64,000 bases of DNA from a bacterium (GTDB lineage Bacteria; Gemmatimonadota; Gemmatimonadetes; Longimicrobiales; RSA9), in assembly GCA_003242735.1 (NCBI GenBank), contig QGVH01000013.1, positions 1 to 64,000 of the forward strand. The letters run 5' to 3'. Every line of letters begins with the position of its first letter. Position 1 is the stretch's first letter. The notes beneath the pieces were generated by a model. The model was given only the letters and a program-made list of their open reading frames with translations, did not search any database and was not told the DNA's origin. Below are positions 7,812-17,816 of the stretch, in pieces. The position numbers and the translations under genes are program-made.

Positions 7812-10478
7812 TCAGCTCACCGCGGCGGCCGGCGCCGCCTCAGGCCTCTCCGCGCTCTTCAGCGCCGCGTGCGCGGCGGCCAGCCGGGCGATCGGCACCC
7901 GGTACGGCGAGCAGGACACGTAGTCCAACCCCACCTCGTGGCAGAACTCCACCGAGCTCGGCTCGCCACCGTGCTCGCCACAGATCCCCACCTTGAGGGT
8001 TGGCCGCGTGGCGCGGCCCTCCTTCGTGGCAATGGCGATCAGCCGACCCACGCCATCCCGGTCCAGCACCTGGAACGGATCCTCGGAGAAGATGCCGTCC
8101 TCCATGTACCGCGGCAGGAAGGAGGCCGCGTCATCGCGGGAGATACCGAAGCTCGTCTGGGTCAGGTCGTTGGTCCCGAAGGAGAAGAACTCCGCCTCCT
8201 CCGCAATGGAGCCGGCCATGAGCGCCGCCCGCGGCAGCTCGATCATCGTGCCGATCAGGTACGGCACCTCGACGCCGGCCTCGCGCATCACCTCCTCGGC
8301 GACCCTGCGGATCAGCCGTGCCTGGTGCCGCAGCTCCTTGACGTCGGCGACCAGCGGGACCATGACCTCCGGGTAGACGGACACGCCCTCGCGGGTCGCC
8401 TGGACGGCAGCCTCGAAGATCGCGCGCGCCTGCATCTCAGTGACCTCGGGGTACGTGATGCCCACGCGGACGCCCCGGTGGCCGAGCATCGGGTTCGCCT
8501 CGCGGTGCCGCTCGACGGCGCGCATCAGCGTATCCACATCCACGCCCATCGCCTTCGCGACGAGCTCCGTGTCCTCCCGCGTAGCGGGCAGGAACTCGTG
8601 GAGCGGCGGGTCCAGCAGCCGGATCGTGACCGGCAGGCCGTCCATCGCGCGGAAGATGCCCAGGAAGTCATCGCGCTGCATCGGCAGCAGCTTGGCGAGC
8701 GCGCGGCGGCGCCCCTCCTCGTCCTCCGCCAGGATCATCTCCCGCATCGCCGTGATGCGGTCGCCTTCGAAGAACATGTGCTCCGTGCGGCACAGGCCGA
8801 TGCCTTCCGCGCCGAACTCCCGCGCCTTCTTCGCATCCGCCGGAGTGTCCGCGTTGGTGCGGACCCGCAGGGTCCGGAACGAGTCGGCCCACGACATGAG
8901 CCGCTGGAAGTGCTCGGACAGCTCGGGCTCGACCGTCGCGACCTTGCCCAGCAGCACGCGGCCCGTCGTGCCGTCCACGCTGATCCAGTCGCCGGCCTTG
9001 ACCGTCACGCCATGCGCCGTGAACTCGCCGCGCTCCAGGTCGATGTGGATGTCCCGCGCACCGACGACGCAGCACTTGCCCATCCCGCGGGCGACCACGG
9101 CCGCGTGGGAGGTCATGCCGCCGCGCGCCGTCACGATCGCTTTGGCCGCGACCATGCCGTGGAAGTCATCGGGCGAGGTCTCGCGGCGCACCAGGATCAC
9201 GGGCTCGCCCTTGGCGCCGAGTTCCGCCGCCTCGTCCGGATCGAACACGACCCGGCCCGCGGCGGCGCCGGGCGACGCCGGCAGCCCCGTGGCGAGCACG
9301 GTGACGCGGGCGTTCGGATCCAGGCGCGGGTGCAGGAGCTGGTCGAGCTGCTTCGGGTCCACGCGCAGGACCGCCTCCCGCTCCGTGATCAACCCTTCAT
9401 CCACCATGTCCACCGCGATGCGCACGGCCGCGGCGGCGGTGCGCTTGCCCGTCCGCGTCTGGAGCAGGTAGAGCCGGCCACGCTCGACCGTGAACTCGAG
9501 GTCCTGCATCTCGCGGAAGTGCTTCTCGAGGCGGGACTGGACCTCGATCAGCTCCCGGTACGCCGCCGGCATCCGCTCCGCCATCTCCGCGATCGGCACC
9601 GGCGTCCGGATCCCCGCCACCACGTCCTCGCCCTGGGCGTTGAGCAGGAACTCGCCGAAGAACCGGCGCTCGCCCGTGGACGGGTCGCGCGTGAATGCGA
9701 CGCCCGTGCCCGAGTCCTCGCCCATGTTGCCGAACACCATCGCCTGGACGTTCACGGCCGTTCCGAGATCGTCCGGGATGCCGTGGACACGCCGGTAGGC
9801 GACGGCGCGGTCGATGTTCCAGGAGCGGAAGACCGCCTCGATCGCACCCCAGAGCTGCTCGTGCGGATCGTCCGGGAACGGCTTGCCGGTCCGCTCGGCG
9901 ACCAGCGCCTTGTACTCGCCGACCAGGGCGCGCAGGTCGTCCGCATCCAGGTCGGTGTCCGCCTCCACCCCCTTCGCCGCCTTCCGCGCCGAGAGCAGCT
10001 CTTCGAACGCGTCGTGCTCGACGCCCAGGACGACGTCGCCGTACATGTTCACGAAGCGGCGATACGAGTCGTAGGCGAAGCGCGGGTTGTCCGTCGCACG
10101 CGCCAGCGCTTCGACCGTCTCGTCGTTGAGGCCGAGGTTGAGGATCGTCTCCATCATGCCCGGCATCGAGATCGGCGCGCCGCTGCGCACGGACAGCAGC
10201 AGCGGGAAATCGCCGCCGCCGAACGTCTTGCCGGTCTCCTTCTCGAGCCGGGCCAGCGCGGCGGCGACCTGCTCACGCAGCTCGGCCGGGTACTTCCCCT
10301 CGCGGAGGTAGTGGCGGCAGACCTCCGTGGTGATGGTGAAGCCGGGCGGAACCGGCACGCCGATGCGCGCCATCTCCGCCAGGTTCGCGCCCTTGCCGCC
10401 CAGCAGCGCCTTGTCCTCGCGTCCGCCGTCGGCCTGGCCGCCTCCGAAGAAGTATACCAGACGATCCGCCATACTCAC
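7812..10478 (-). CDS. ppdK: Pyruvate, phosphate dikinase
   Basis: Interconverts pyruvate, ATP and phosphate with PEP, AMP and pyrophosphate through a phospho-histidine; cytoplasmic. At 888 residues it has the usual PPDK length and all three regions. The N-terminal ATP-grasp part starts FGGGQADGG..LLGGKGANLAEM. The central swivelling domain has the GGMTSHAAVVARGMG histidine motif near residue 450. The C-terminal PEP/pyruvate barrel has GIGLCRTEHMFF and, near the end, GICGEHGGEPSS. The start overlaps the purF stop by four bases (ATGA). A second in-frame ATG lies two codons downstream (7812-10472). AMP is a product, which fits its place among purine genes, though that link is inference. Confidence 0.95.
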   Translation of the reverse strand: MSMADRLVYFFGGGQADGGREDKALLGGKGANLAEMARIGVPVPPGFTITTEVCRHYLREGKYPAELREQVAAALARLEKETGKTFGGGDFPLLLSVRSGAPISMPGMMETILNLGLNDETVEALARATDNPRFAYDSYRRFVNMYGDVVLGVEHDAFEELLSARKAAKGVEADTDLDADDLRALVGEYKALVAERTGKPFPDDPHEQLWGAIEAVFRSWNIDRAVAYRRVHGIPDDLGTAVNVQAMVFGNMGEDSGTGVAFTRDPSTGERRFFGEFLLNAQGEDVVAGIRTPVPIAEMAERMPAAYRELIEVQSRLEKHFREMQDLEFTVERGRLYLLQTRTGKRTAAAAVRIAVDMVDEGLITEREAVLRVDPKQLDQLLHPRLDPNARVTVLATGLPASPGAAAGRVVFDPDEAAELGAKGEPVILVRRETSPDDFHGMVAAKAIVTARGGMTSHAAVVARGMGKCCVVGARDIHIDLERGEFTAHGVTVKAGDWISVDGTTGRVLLGKVATVEPELSEHFQRLMSWADSFRTLRVRTNADTPADAKKAREFGAEGIGLCRTEHMFFEGDRITAMREMILAEDEEGRRRALAKLLPMQRDDFLGIFRAMDGLPVTIRLLDPPLHEFLPATREDTELVAKAMGVDVDTLMRAVERHREANPMLGHRGVRVGITYPEVTEMQARAIFEAAVQATREGVSVYPEVMVPLVADVKELRHQARLIRRVAEEVMREAGVEVPYLIGTMIELPRAALMAGSIAEEAEFFSFGTNDLTQTSFGISRDDAASFLPRYMEDGIFSEDPFQVLDRDGVGRLIAIATKEGRATRPTLKVGICGEHGGEPSSVEFCHEVGLDYVSCSPYRVPIARLAAAHAALKSAERPEAAPAAAVS

Positions 10479-11878
10479 TGCCTCGCCTCAGAAGTGTCCC
10501 GATGATTGACGTAGCCGCGTTCGACGTCGGACAACGGCGCCGGATAGCTGCCGGAGAAGCACGCATCGCAGAACGGGCTGGACGCGCCCTTCACCTCGCG
10601 CAGCGCGGCGTGCATGCCCTCGATCGACAGGTAGCCGAGGGAGTCCACACCGAGACTCTCCCGGATCGCGTCCACGGACAGCCGCGCGCCGATCAGCTCC
10701 TCGCGCGTCGGCATGTCGATGCCGAAAAAGCATGGCGAGCGGACCGGCGGGCTCGCCACGCGGAAATGGATCTCGCGCGCGCCTGCGTCGCGGATCAGCG
10801 AGACCAGCCCCCGGCTGGTCGTGCCCCGGACCAGCGAGTCGTCCACCACGACGACCCGCTTGCCCTCGATCACCTCGCGCACCGGGTTGTACTTGACCCG
10901 GACCCGGAAGTCCCTGCCCACCTGCGTGGGGTGGATGAAGGTGCGCCCCACGTAGTGGTTGCGGATCAACCCCAGCTCGAACGGGATGCCGCTCTCCTCG
11001 GCGTAGCCGAGCGCCGCCGAGTTGGACGAGTCCGGGACGCTGAAGACGCAGTCCGCCTCGGCCGGCTGCTCCCGGGCGAGCTGCCGTCCCAGCGCGCGGC
11101 GTGCGCGGTCCACGCTGATGCCCCAGAGCTTGGAGTCCGGCCGGGCGAAGTAGATCAGCTCGAAGATGCACGGCGCGAGACGCGACGCCGGGGCGAGGCC
11201 TCCCAACCGGGTGACCTGGTCGCCGTCGATGCGGATCAGCTCCCCCGGCTCGAGGTCCCGCACGTACTCCGCCCCCAACAGGTCCAGTGCGCAGGTCTCG
11301 CTCGCGAGGACGTAGCCCCCGCCGCGCCGCCCGAGGATGAGTGGTCGGAACCCCCAGGGGTCCCGGGCGGCGTAGAGCACCGAGCCGATGGTGACGATCA
11401 CGGAGAACGCGCCCTCGAGCTGGCGGAGCGCGTCGCGGAGCTGCGCCTCGGGTGTGGACTCGCGCGAGCGCGCGATCAGGTGCACGAGCACCTCGGTGTC
11501 GGTGGAGGATTGGAAGAGGGCCCCCTCCGCGACCAGTTTCTCGCGCAGGATCCTGGCGTTGGTGATGTTGCCGTTGTGCACGACGGCCAGGTCGCCCTGG
11601 TGGTAGCGGACCACGATGGGCTGGGCGTTCACCAGGCCGGGCCCGCCGGACGTGGAGTAGCGCACGTGGCCGAGCGCCGTCGTGCCGGGTAGGTTCTTCA
11701 GGACGTCGTCATCGATGGCTTCCGCGACGAGTCCCGCCGCCTTGTGCACCCGTGCCCGGCCGTTGTCGATCGCGGCGATGCCCGCCGCCTCCTGGCCGCG
11801 ATGCTGGAGTGCGTAGAGGCCGAGGGAAACCAGCTCGGCCGCACGTTCGAGTCCCGAGACACCGACGATTCCACACAT
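10475..11878 (-). CDS. purF: Amidophosphoribosyltransferase
   Basis: First committed step of de novo purine synthesis: PRPP plus glutamine to 5-phosphoribosylamine. The N-terminal nucleophile glutaminase domain begins MCGIVGV with Cys2 directly after the start, so no propeptide is needed; GLYALQHRGQE follows. The phosphoribosyltransferase domain carries the PRPP-binding motif VVVVDDSLVRGTTSRG near residue 355. C-terminal cysteines (FCDACFSGSYP) resemble those of the Bacillus-type enzyme, which can bind an iron-sulfur cluster, but the full cysteine set was not verified. It is separated from purL by 105 bases holding a hairpin and shares its stop with the ppdK start. Confidence 0.96.
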   Translation of the reverse strand: MCGIVGVSGLERAAELVSLGLYALQHRGQEAAGIAAIDNGRARVHKAAGLVAEAIDDDVLKNLPGTTALGHVRYSTSGGPGLVNAQPIVVRYHQGDLAVVHNGNITNARILREKLVAEGALFQSSTDTEVLVHLIARSRESTPEAQLRDALRQLEGAFSVIVTIGSVLYAARDPWGFRPLILGRRGGGYVLASETCALDLLGAEYVRDLEPGELIRIDGDQVTRLGGLAPASRLAPCIFELIYFARPDSKLWGISVDRARRALGRQLAREQPAEADCVFSVPDSSNSAALGYAEESGIPFELGLIRNHYVGRTFIHPTQVGRDFRVRVKYNPVREVIEGKRVVVVDDSLVRGTTSRGLVSLIRDAGAREIHFRVASPPVRSPCFFGIDMPTREELIGARLSVDAIRESLGVDSLGYLSIEGMHAALREVKGASSPFCDACFSGSYPAPLSDVERGYVNHRDTSEARQ

Positions 11879-11924
11879 TCCTCAGTTCGTACCCCCCATT
11901 GCGCCGCCCGCTCCCTCGCCCCGT

Positions 11925-11961
11925 CCCTTCCCGCCCCGGCCCGCCGGGGCGGGGACAGGGA
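11925..11961 (-). terminator. GC hairpin between purL and purF
   Basis: CCCGCCCCGG (11930-11939) pairs perfectly with 11944-11953 around a four-base loop. TCCCT and AGGGA form an outer stem. There is no T-run. It may reduce read-through from purL into purF or mark an RNA-processing site; reading either strand gives the same structure. Confidence 0.4.
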
Positions 11962-11983
11962 GAAGGGCAGGGGATCGGAGCGC

Positions 11984-14281
11984 TCACTCGCCGGCCGCCA
12001 CCGCCTGCTCCATGATCCGCGGGAGGGCGTGGTGGTACGCGTCCGCGAGATCGGCCGCCGCCGCTTCGATCCGGCGCCCCGCGCCCTCCACGATGAACAG
12101 GCCGCCCGGCTCGCCGACGGTGCCGATGCGCGCCGCCGGCACACCGTGGCGGCGGGCCGTCTCGAGCACGCGCTCCACGTCCTCCGGCGCACAGGACACC
12201 ACGATCCGGCCCTGGGCCTCGCCGAAGAACAGCGCGGCTGGCGGCAGGTCGTCGCTGAGCCGGACCTCGCAGCCCAACGGGCGCTCGGGATCGGCGAGCG
12301 CCGACTCCGCCAGACAGACCACGAGACCGCCCTCCGCGCAGTCGTGCGCGCTGCGCAGCAGCCCGGCACGCGCCAGCTCGAGCACCGCCTCCTGCAGCGC
12401 CTTCTCGGCCTCCAGATCCACGGCCGGCGCGTCCCCGGCCACGAGGCCGTGCACCACCTTCAGGTATTCGGAGCCGCCCAGCTCCGCGGTGTTGCGGCCG
12501 AGCAGGAGGATCGCGTCACCCGGATCGCGGAACCCGGCGCGCAGGTGACGCTCGACGTCGTCGAGCACCCCCACCATCCCGACCACGGGAGTGGGGTAGA
12601 TCGCGCCCGCAGGGCTCTCGTTATACAGCGAGACGTTGCCGCTCACGACCGGCACGCCGAACGCGCGACACGCCTCGGCCAGCCCCGCCACCGCCTCGCG
12701 CATCTGGTAGTAGACCTCGGGCTTGAGCGGGTTGCCGAAGTTCAGGTTGTCCGTCACGGCACGCGGCCGCGCGCCCACGCAGACCAGGTTCCGCGCCGCC
12801 TCGGCCACCGCGATCATCGCGCCGCGCCGCGGGTTCAGGAACACGTATCGCCCGTTGCAGTCCACCGTCGCGGCAATGCCCTTGCGCGTGCCGCGGACCC
12901 GGATCACACCCGCGTCCCCGCCCGGCGGCACGACCGTGCTGGTGCGCACCGTCGTGTCGTACTGCTCGTGGACCCACCGCTTGGACGCGATGTTGGGCGA
13001 GGCAAGGAGCCGCACGAGCACCGCCGTGGGGTCCTCCATCGCCCGGCTCGGCTCCAGCTCGAGCGGGTCGAAGGCGCGACGCCGCTGCGCGTCCTCGGAC
13101 TCGACCCCCTCCCGCACGTAGACCGGGCAGCCCTTGACGAGCTGCTCGCCGGGGATCTCGCACACCACGACCCCGTTCTCACGGACGCGGTACATGCCGT
13201 CATCCGTGACGCGGCCGATGACCGCGGCCTCGAGCTCCCACTTCTCGAGGATCCGGCGCACCTCCTCCTCGTGGCCCGCCTTCGCGACCACGAGCATGCG
13301 CTCTTGCGACTCGGACAGCAGGATCTCGTACGGCGTCATGCCGGGTTCACGCGTCGGCACCAGCGCCGTGTCGATGTCGACGCCGGTCCCCGCACGCGCG
13401 GCCATCTCGCTCGAGGACGAGGCGAGTCCGGCCGCGCCCATGTCCTGAATGCCGACGATGTGGCCGCTGCGGATCAGCTCGAGGGACGCCTCGAGCAGCA
13501 GCTTCTCCGTGAACGGGTCCCCGACCTGCACCTGAGGCCGCCGGGCTTCGCTGCCTTCCTGCAGCTCTTCGCTCGCGAACGTCGCGCCGTGGATCCCGTC
13601 CCGTCCGGTGCGCGCGCCCACCACCATGATCGGGTTGCCCGGGCCGGACGCCTCCGCGCGGATCAGGTCCTCGGTGCGCATGAGGCCGATGGCCATCGCG
13701 TTGACGAGCGGGTTGCCCTCGTACGCGTCCTCGAAGTAGACCTCGCCCCCGATGTTGGGGATGCCGACACAGTTGGCGTAGTCGCCGATCCCCTTCACCA
13801 CGCCGGAGAAGAGGTACCGTACACGCGGGCTGTCCAGGGGGCCGAAGCGGAGCGAGTCGAGCACCGCGATGGGGCGGGCGCCCATGGTGAAGACGTCCCG
13901 CAGGATGCCGCCCACGCCCGTGGCCGCACCCTGGTACGGCTCGATGGCCGACGGGTGGTTGTGCGACTCGATCTTGAACGCCACGGCGTAGCCGTCGCCC
14001 AGATCGATGACGCCGGCGTTCTCGCCCGGGCCCTGGAGCACCCACGGCGCCTCCGTGGGCAGCGCGCGGAGCAGCGCCTTCGAATTCTTGTAGCCGCAGT
14101 GCTCGGACCACAGCGCGCTGAAGACGCCCAGCTCCGTATACGTGGGCTCCCGGCCCAGGATCTGGAGGATCCGGGCGTACTCCTCCGGCGAGAGGCCGTG
14201 CTCTGCGACCAGCTCGGGGGTGATGGGCGGGTCGCCCGGCCGGGGCTTCGGCGCAGTCGCCGTCTCCTGCCGCTCGCTCAT
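11984..14281 (-). CDS. purL: Phosphoribosylformylglycinamidine synthase subunit PurL
   Basis: ATP-dependent synthetase subunit that converts FGAR to FGAM using ammonia delivered by PurQ. At 765 residues it is the small PurL type that works with separate PurS and PurQ, and both are encoded directly upstream. Visible motifs are [11 protein letters not shown] near residue 60, [23 protein letters not shown] near 105-130, a GAAGLASS element, and SHDCAEGGL late in the protein in the variant [11 protein letters not shown]. The start overlaps the purQ stop by four bases. It is the last gene before the hairpin preceding purF. Confidence 0.96.
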   Translation of the reverse strand: MSERQETATAPKPRPGDPPITPELVAEHGLSPEEYARILQILGREPTYTELGVFSALWSEHCGYKNSKALLRALPTEAPWVLQGPGENAGVIDLGDGYAVAFKIESHNHPSAIEPYQGAATGVGGILRDVFTMGARPIAVLDSLRFGPLDSPRVRYLFSGVVKGIGDYANCVGIPNIGGEVYFEDAYEGNPLVNAMAIGLMRTEDLIRAEASGPGNPIMVVGARTGRDGIHGATFASEELQEGSEARRPQVQVGDPFTEKLLLEASLELIRSGHIVGIQDMGAAGLASSSSEMAARAGTGVDIDTALVPTREPGMTPYEILLSESQERMLVVAKAGHEEEVRRILEKWELEAAVIGRVTDDGMYRVRENGVVVCEIPGEQLVKGCPVYVREGVESEDAQRRRAFDPLELEPSRAMEDPTAVLVRLLASPNIASKRWVHEQYDTTVRTSTVVPPGGDAGVIRVRGTRKGIAATVDCNGRYVFLNPRRGAMIAVAEAARNLVCVGARPRAVTDNLNFGNPLKPEVYYQMREAVAGLAEACRAFGVPVVSGNVSLYNESPAGAIYPTPVVGMVGVLDDVERHLRAGFRDPGDAILLLGRNTAELGGSEYLKVVHGLVAGDAPAVDLEAEKALQEAVLELARAGLLRSAHDCAEGGLVVCLAESALADPERPLGCEVRLSDDLPPAALFFGEAQGRIVVSCAPEDVERVLETARRHGVPAARIGTVGEPGGLFIVEGAGRRIEAAAADLADAYHHALPRIMEQAVAAGE

Positions 14282-15057
14282 GGCCGCCCCACCGGTTCGC
14301 TGGAGTGGGAGCCGAGGCCGGCGTCCGCCGCGGCCGAGAGGCCGGCCAGCACGTGCGCACGCATGGATTCGAACACGCCCGCGCCATCCGTCGAGCCGAG
14401 CAGCGCTTCGACCGCCCGTTCGGGGTGCGGCATGAGGCCCAGCACGTTGCCGGCCTCGTTCACGATTCCCGCGATCCCGTGCATCGAGCCGTTCGGGTTC
14501 GCCTCATCCGTGACGCGGCCATCCGCGTCGCAGTACCGGAAGACGACGCGGCGCTCGGCCTCCAGCCGCTCGAGCGTCTCCTCATCCGCAACGTAATTCC
14601 CCTCGCCGTGCGCGATGGGGATGCGCAACACCTGGCCTTCCCGGTACGCGTTGGTGAAGGGTGTGGCCGCGTTCTCCACCCGCAGCCGCACCCAGCGGGA
14701 AACGAAGCGGAGCGACCGGTTGCGCACCAGCGCGCCGGGCAGCAGGCCCGCCTCGCACAAGACCTGGAAGCCGTTGCACGTCCCGAGCACCAGGCCGCCG
14801 TTCTCCGCGAACCGGCGGACGGCGGCCATGATCGGGCTGAACCGCGCGATCGCGCCCGCCCGCAGATAATCGCCGTAGCTGAAGCCGCCCGGCAGGATCA
14901 CCACGTCCGGATCGCGCAGGTCGCGCTCGCGGTGCCACACGAAGTAGGTCTCGGCGCCCAGCACGTCCTTGGCCGCCCGGTAACAATCGTGGTCGCAGTT
15001 GGAGCCGGGGAACGTGACGACGGCGACCCGCAGCTCAACTGATGGTGTCGATGTCAA
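14278..15057 (-). CDS. purQ: Phosphoribosylformylglycinamidine synthase subunit PurQ (glutaminase)
   Basis: Class I glutamine amidotransferase that feeds ammonia to PurL. It begins with [14 protein letters not shown], the typical PurQ N-terminus. [18 protein letters not shown] and the nucleophile elbow [10 protein letters not shown] (catalytic Cys near residue 95) follow, and a C-terminal PHPERAVE supplies the catalytic His and Glu. Length 259 is slightly above the usual 225-235 because of a short C-terminal tail. The start lies inside the end of purS (23-base overlap) and the stop overlaps purL. Confidence 0.95.
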   Translation of the reverse strand: MTSTPSVELRVAVVTFPGSNCDHDCYRAAKDVLGAETYFVWHRERDLRDPDVVILPGGFSYGDYLRAGAIARFSPIMAAVRRFAENGGLVLGTCNGFQVLCEAGLLPGALVRNRSLRFVSRWVRLRVENAATPFTNAYREGQVLRIPIAHGEGNYVADEETLERLEAERRVVFRYCDADGRVTDEANPNGSMHGIAGIVNEAGNVLGLMPHPERAVEALLGSTDGAGVFESMRAHVLAGLSAAADAGLGSHSSEPVGRP

Positions 15058-15292
15058 TCTCGTAGTCCTCCGTGACCGGGTTGGCGAGCAACTGCCGGCA
15101 CATGGCGTCGGCCCGCGCGAACGCCTCCTCCACCGTGGGTGCGGTGAGTTCCACGCGGACCAGCCGGCCCACCCGCACGTCCTGCACTTCGCCGAAATCC
15201 AGGGAGCGGAGCGCGTTGTGCACCGCCTTCCCCTCGGGGTCGAGCAGCCCCTCGCGGGGCGTGATCCGTACCTCCACCACGTATCGGTTCAC
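15035..15292 (-). CDS. purS: Phosphoribosylformylglycinamidine synthase subunit PurS
   Basis: Small dimeric subunit that holds PurQ on PurL and helps channel ammonia. The GTG start at 15292 gives 85 residues, the family length, beginning [21 protein letters not shown] and continuing [10 protein letters not shown] and [11 protein letters not shown]. The start sits in a GTGA overlap with the stop of pssA, so the purine and phospholipid genes are translationally coupled. Confidence 0.93.
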   Translation of the reverse strand: MNRYVVEVRITPREGLLDPEGKAVHNALRSLDFGEVQDVRVGRLVRVELTAPTVEEAFARADAMCRQLLANPVTEDYEIDIDTIS

Positions 15293-16188
15293 TCGGATCC
15301 CTCCACAACGTTGCGCCGCTCGGGCCGGGCGTCCGGCTTCCGGCGGCGCGGGCCGTATGGCCGCCACAGGCGCCGGGGTGGCGCCAGTTCCTCGTAGTCG
15401 AGATCGCGCTGCTCCTCGTCCGCCTCGTCCGGCACATCCGTGTCGAGCAGCATGTCGCGGTCGGGCAGGCGCTCGAAGAACCCGAGGGCGAACGCCTTGA
15501 GCACGCCGTACGACACGTACGCCAGGCAGGCGGGGAAGAAGAACAGCGCCGGGATGGTCAACGCCGCAGCCGCCACCAGGACCAGACCCACGAGCGTCGC
15601 GATCCCCCGGGCCGTGCGGAACCCGAACTTGGGCATCACCGGGTACAGCACGTGGCTCATCATCAGCATCCCGAGGATGACCATCAGCGCGGTCATGAGG
15701 ACCGGCCACGGCCAGCCGGACAGGTAGGTCTGGAAGAACTCCGTCTGGCTGAACGGATAGAACGTGGCGAGCGTGGTGCCGGCCGCAGGGGACGGGAGCC
15801 CGTGGAAGGCGACCTTGGCCTGGCCCGCTTGCTCGATGTTGAAGCGCGCCAGGCGGATGACTGCGCTGGTGACGTAGAAGAACGACGCGATCCAGCTCCA
15901 GGTGCCGTCGGCGAGGAACAGGTGATAGACGATCAGCGACGGCGCCACGCCGAAGCTGATGGCATCCACCAGTGAGTCCAGCTCGGCGCCGAACCGGCTG
16001 CCCGTCCGCGTGACGCGCGCCACGCGCCCGTCCAGCAGGTCCGCCACGGAAGCGATGACCACGAGCCACGCCGCCGTGATGAACTGGCCCCTGGACGCGG
16101 AGACGATCGCCCAGACGCCGAAGAACAGGTTGGCGAGCGTCAGCGCGTTCGGGACGATGATGACGCCACGCTGAAGCCGGCGGTTCAC
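15289..16188 (-). CDS. pssA: CDP-diacylglycerol--serine O-phosphatidyltransferase
   Basis: Integral membrane enzyme that makes phosphatidylserine from CDP-diacylglycerol and serine. The CDP-alcohol phosphotransferase signature, D-G-x2-A-R-x8-G-x3-D-x3-D, is complete near residues 47-69 (DGRVAR then GAELDSLVD). Several hydrophobic helices follow and the last 60 residues are a charged cytoplasmic tail rich in D/E then R. The GTG start at 16188 (VNRRLQRGVIIVPN) overlaps the psd stop as GTGA; upstream in-frame sequence is Arg-rich and belongs to psd in another frame. 299 residues. It acts directly before Psd in phosphatidylethanolamine synthesis. Confidence 0.93.
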   Translation of the reverse strand: MNRRLQRGVIIVPNALTLANLFFGVWAIVSASRGQFITAAWLVVIASVADLLDGRVARVTRTGSRFGAELDSLVDAISFGVAPSLIVYHLFLADGTWSWIASFFYVTSAVIRLARFNIEQAGQAKVAFHGLPSPAAGTTLATFYPFSQTEFFQTYLSGWPWPVLMTALMVILGMLMMSHVLYPVMPKFGFRTARGIATLVGLVLVAAAALTIPALFFFPACLAYVSYGVLKAFALGFFERLPDRDMLLDTDVPDEADEEQRDLDYEELAPPRRLWRPYGPRRRKPDARPERRNVVEGSE

Positions 16189-16844
16189 GGCCCGCTCCCT
16201 GGCAGTTCGGCGAGCACGGTGCGGCCCGCGTAGACGCGATCGCCCGGCTTCACGCGCACCTCGGCGTCGAGCGGGATGAACGTGTCCACGCGCGAGCCGA
16301 AGCGGATGAGGCCGATGCGGTCGCCTTGCTCGACGCGCGTGCCCTCGTCCACGTAGGTGACGATCCGCTGGGCCACGAGGCCGGCGATCTGCTTCACCAT
16401 CAGGCGGTAGTGCCCCGCGTTGATGCCGATGGACGTCTGCTCGTTCTCCAGGCTCGCCCGCTCCGCCCACGCCGCCAGGAACTTGCCGGGCTGGTGACGC
16501 CGGAACTCGACCACGCCCGCCGCCGGCGAGCGCTGGACGTGCACGTCGAACAAGCTCAGGAAGATCGAGATCCGCCTCGCCGGGCCGCGCAGGTAGTTCG
16601 GCTCCTCGACCTCCGTGATCTGCACCACCTTTCCGTCCGCCGGGGCCAGGATCAGGTGCGCCCCGCGCTCGCCCCGGCGCTCCGGGTCGCGGAAGAAGAA
16701 CGCGAACGCGAGCGCCAGGACGACGGCGATGTACGACGCCAGCCAGACGACCCAGCTCCCGACGACCGCGGCAACGACGAAGCCGACCAGGGCGATGACG
16801 GAGGCCGCGGCGATGAAGACGTATCCCTCACGGGCGATGGCCAT
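16185..16844 (-). CDS. psd: Phosphatidylserine decarboxylase proenzyme, short type
   Basis: Converts phosphatidylserine to phosphatidylethanolamine; membrane-associated and self-cleaving to give a pyruvoyl group. At 219 residues it is the short type found in many non-enteric bacteria. Two hydrophobic N-terminal helices precede FFFRDPERR. APADGKV is near residue 68 and DVHVQRSP near 98. The self-cleavage motif near residue 182 reads RFGSRVD, with the serine that becomes the pyruvoyl group. The short GSRVD form replaces the LGST of the long type. It is followed at once by pssA with overlapping codons. Confidence 0.94.
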   Translation of the reverse strand: MAIAREGYVFIAAASVIALVGFVVAAVVGSWVVWLASYIAVVLALAFAFFFRDPERRGERGAHLILAPADGKVVQITEVEEPNYLRGPARRISIFLSLFDVHVQRSPAAGVVEFRRHQPGKFLAAWAERASLENEQTSIGINAGHYRLMVKQIAGLVAQRIVTYVDEGTRVEQGDRIGLIRFGSRVDTFIPLDAEVRVKPGDRVYAGRTVLAELPGSGP

Positions 16845-16852
16845 GCCTGTTC

Positions 16853-17812
16853 CTACCCCACGGGGGGCGGTATGGCCCCCGGATCGTGCGTCGGGAAGTC
16901 CTCCAGCGCGAAGCCGGTGAGCCGACGGAAAACGTCACGGTAGCGGGCCGACGTCGCCTCAACGACCTCCGGCGGCAGGTCCGGCGCCGGCGGCTCCTTG
17001 TTCCATTTCCCGGCGGCCACGAGGCCCTCCAGGTAGTCCCGCACCGGCTGCTTGTCCAGCGACGGCTGCCCGCGCCCGACCGCGTAGTGCTCCTGCGGCC
17101 AGAAGCGGGACGAGTCCGGTGTCAGCACCTCGTCGATCAGGAGCAGCGTGCCGTCCGGGAGCTGGCCGAATTCGAACTTCGTGTCGGCGATGATGATGCC
17201 CTTCTCGGCGGCCAGCGCACGGCCGCGCTCGTAGATCGCGAGGCTCCGGTCCCGCAACGTGACGGCCAGCTCTTCGCCCACGCGCTCCACGACCTGGGCG
17301 AACGTGATGTTCTCGTCGTGGCCGTGTTCGGCCTTGGTGGCGGGCGAGAAGATCGGCGGGTCGAGCCGCTGACTCTCCAGGAGCCCTGCGGGGAGCGGCT
17401 CGCCCGCCAGCGTGCCGTGCTTGCGGTACTCGCTCCACGCCGAGCCGGACAGGTAGCCGCGGACCACGCACTCGATCATCACCGGCTTCGTGCGCCTCAC
17501 GAGCATGGCGCGGCGGGCCCACACCTCCCGGTACGCGTCGAGCTCCGGTACTTCCCGTACGATCGTGTCCGGGTCCGCCGAGATGAGGTGATTCGGCGTG
17601 ATGTCCTCGAGCCGGGCCAGCCACCAGGCCGTGAGCTGCGTCAGCACCTCGCCCTTGTGCGGGATCGGCTGGGGCAGGACGACGTCGAACGCGCTGATGC
17701 GGTCCGTCGCCACCATCAGCAGCCGGTCCTTGCCCACATCGTAGATGTCGCGCACCTTCCCGCGCGCGACGAGCGGAAACGGCAGGTCTGTCTGCTGGAT
17801 CGCCGTCGTCAT
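16853..17812 (-). CDS. purC: Phosphoribosylaminoimidazole-succinocarboxamide synthase
   Basis: ATP-dependent ligation of CAIR and aspartate to SAICAR. The N-terminal GKVRDIYDVG loop (residues 18-27) is diagnostic. Further motifs are DRISAFDVVLP near 37-47, VRGYLSGSAWSEYR near 118-131, and the SAICAR signature regions DTKFEFG and LIDEVLTPDSSRFWP. At 319 residues it is the longer eukaryote-like/actinobacterial length rather than the 235-residue E. coli form. It follows purB after a gap of four bases. Confidence 0.95.
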   Translation of the reverse strand: MTTAIQQTDLPFPLVARGKVRDIYDVGKDRLLMVATDRISAFDVVLPQPIPHKGEVLTQLTAWWLARLEDITPNHLISADPDTIVREVPELDAYREVWARRAMLVRRTKPVMIECVVRGYLSGSAWSEYRKHGTLAGEPLPAGLLESQRLDPPIFSPATKAEHGHDENITFAQVVERVGEELAVTLRDRSLAIYERGRALAAEKGIIIADTKFEFGQLPDGTLLLIDEVLTPDSSRFWPQEHYAVGRGQPSLDKQPVRDYLEGLVAAGKWNKEPPAPDLPPEVVEATSARYRDVFRRLTGFALEDFPTHDPGAIPPPVG

Positions 17813-17816
17813 CGCC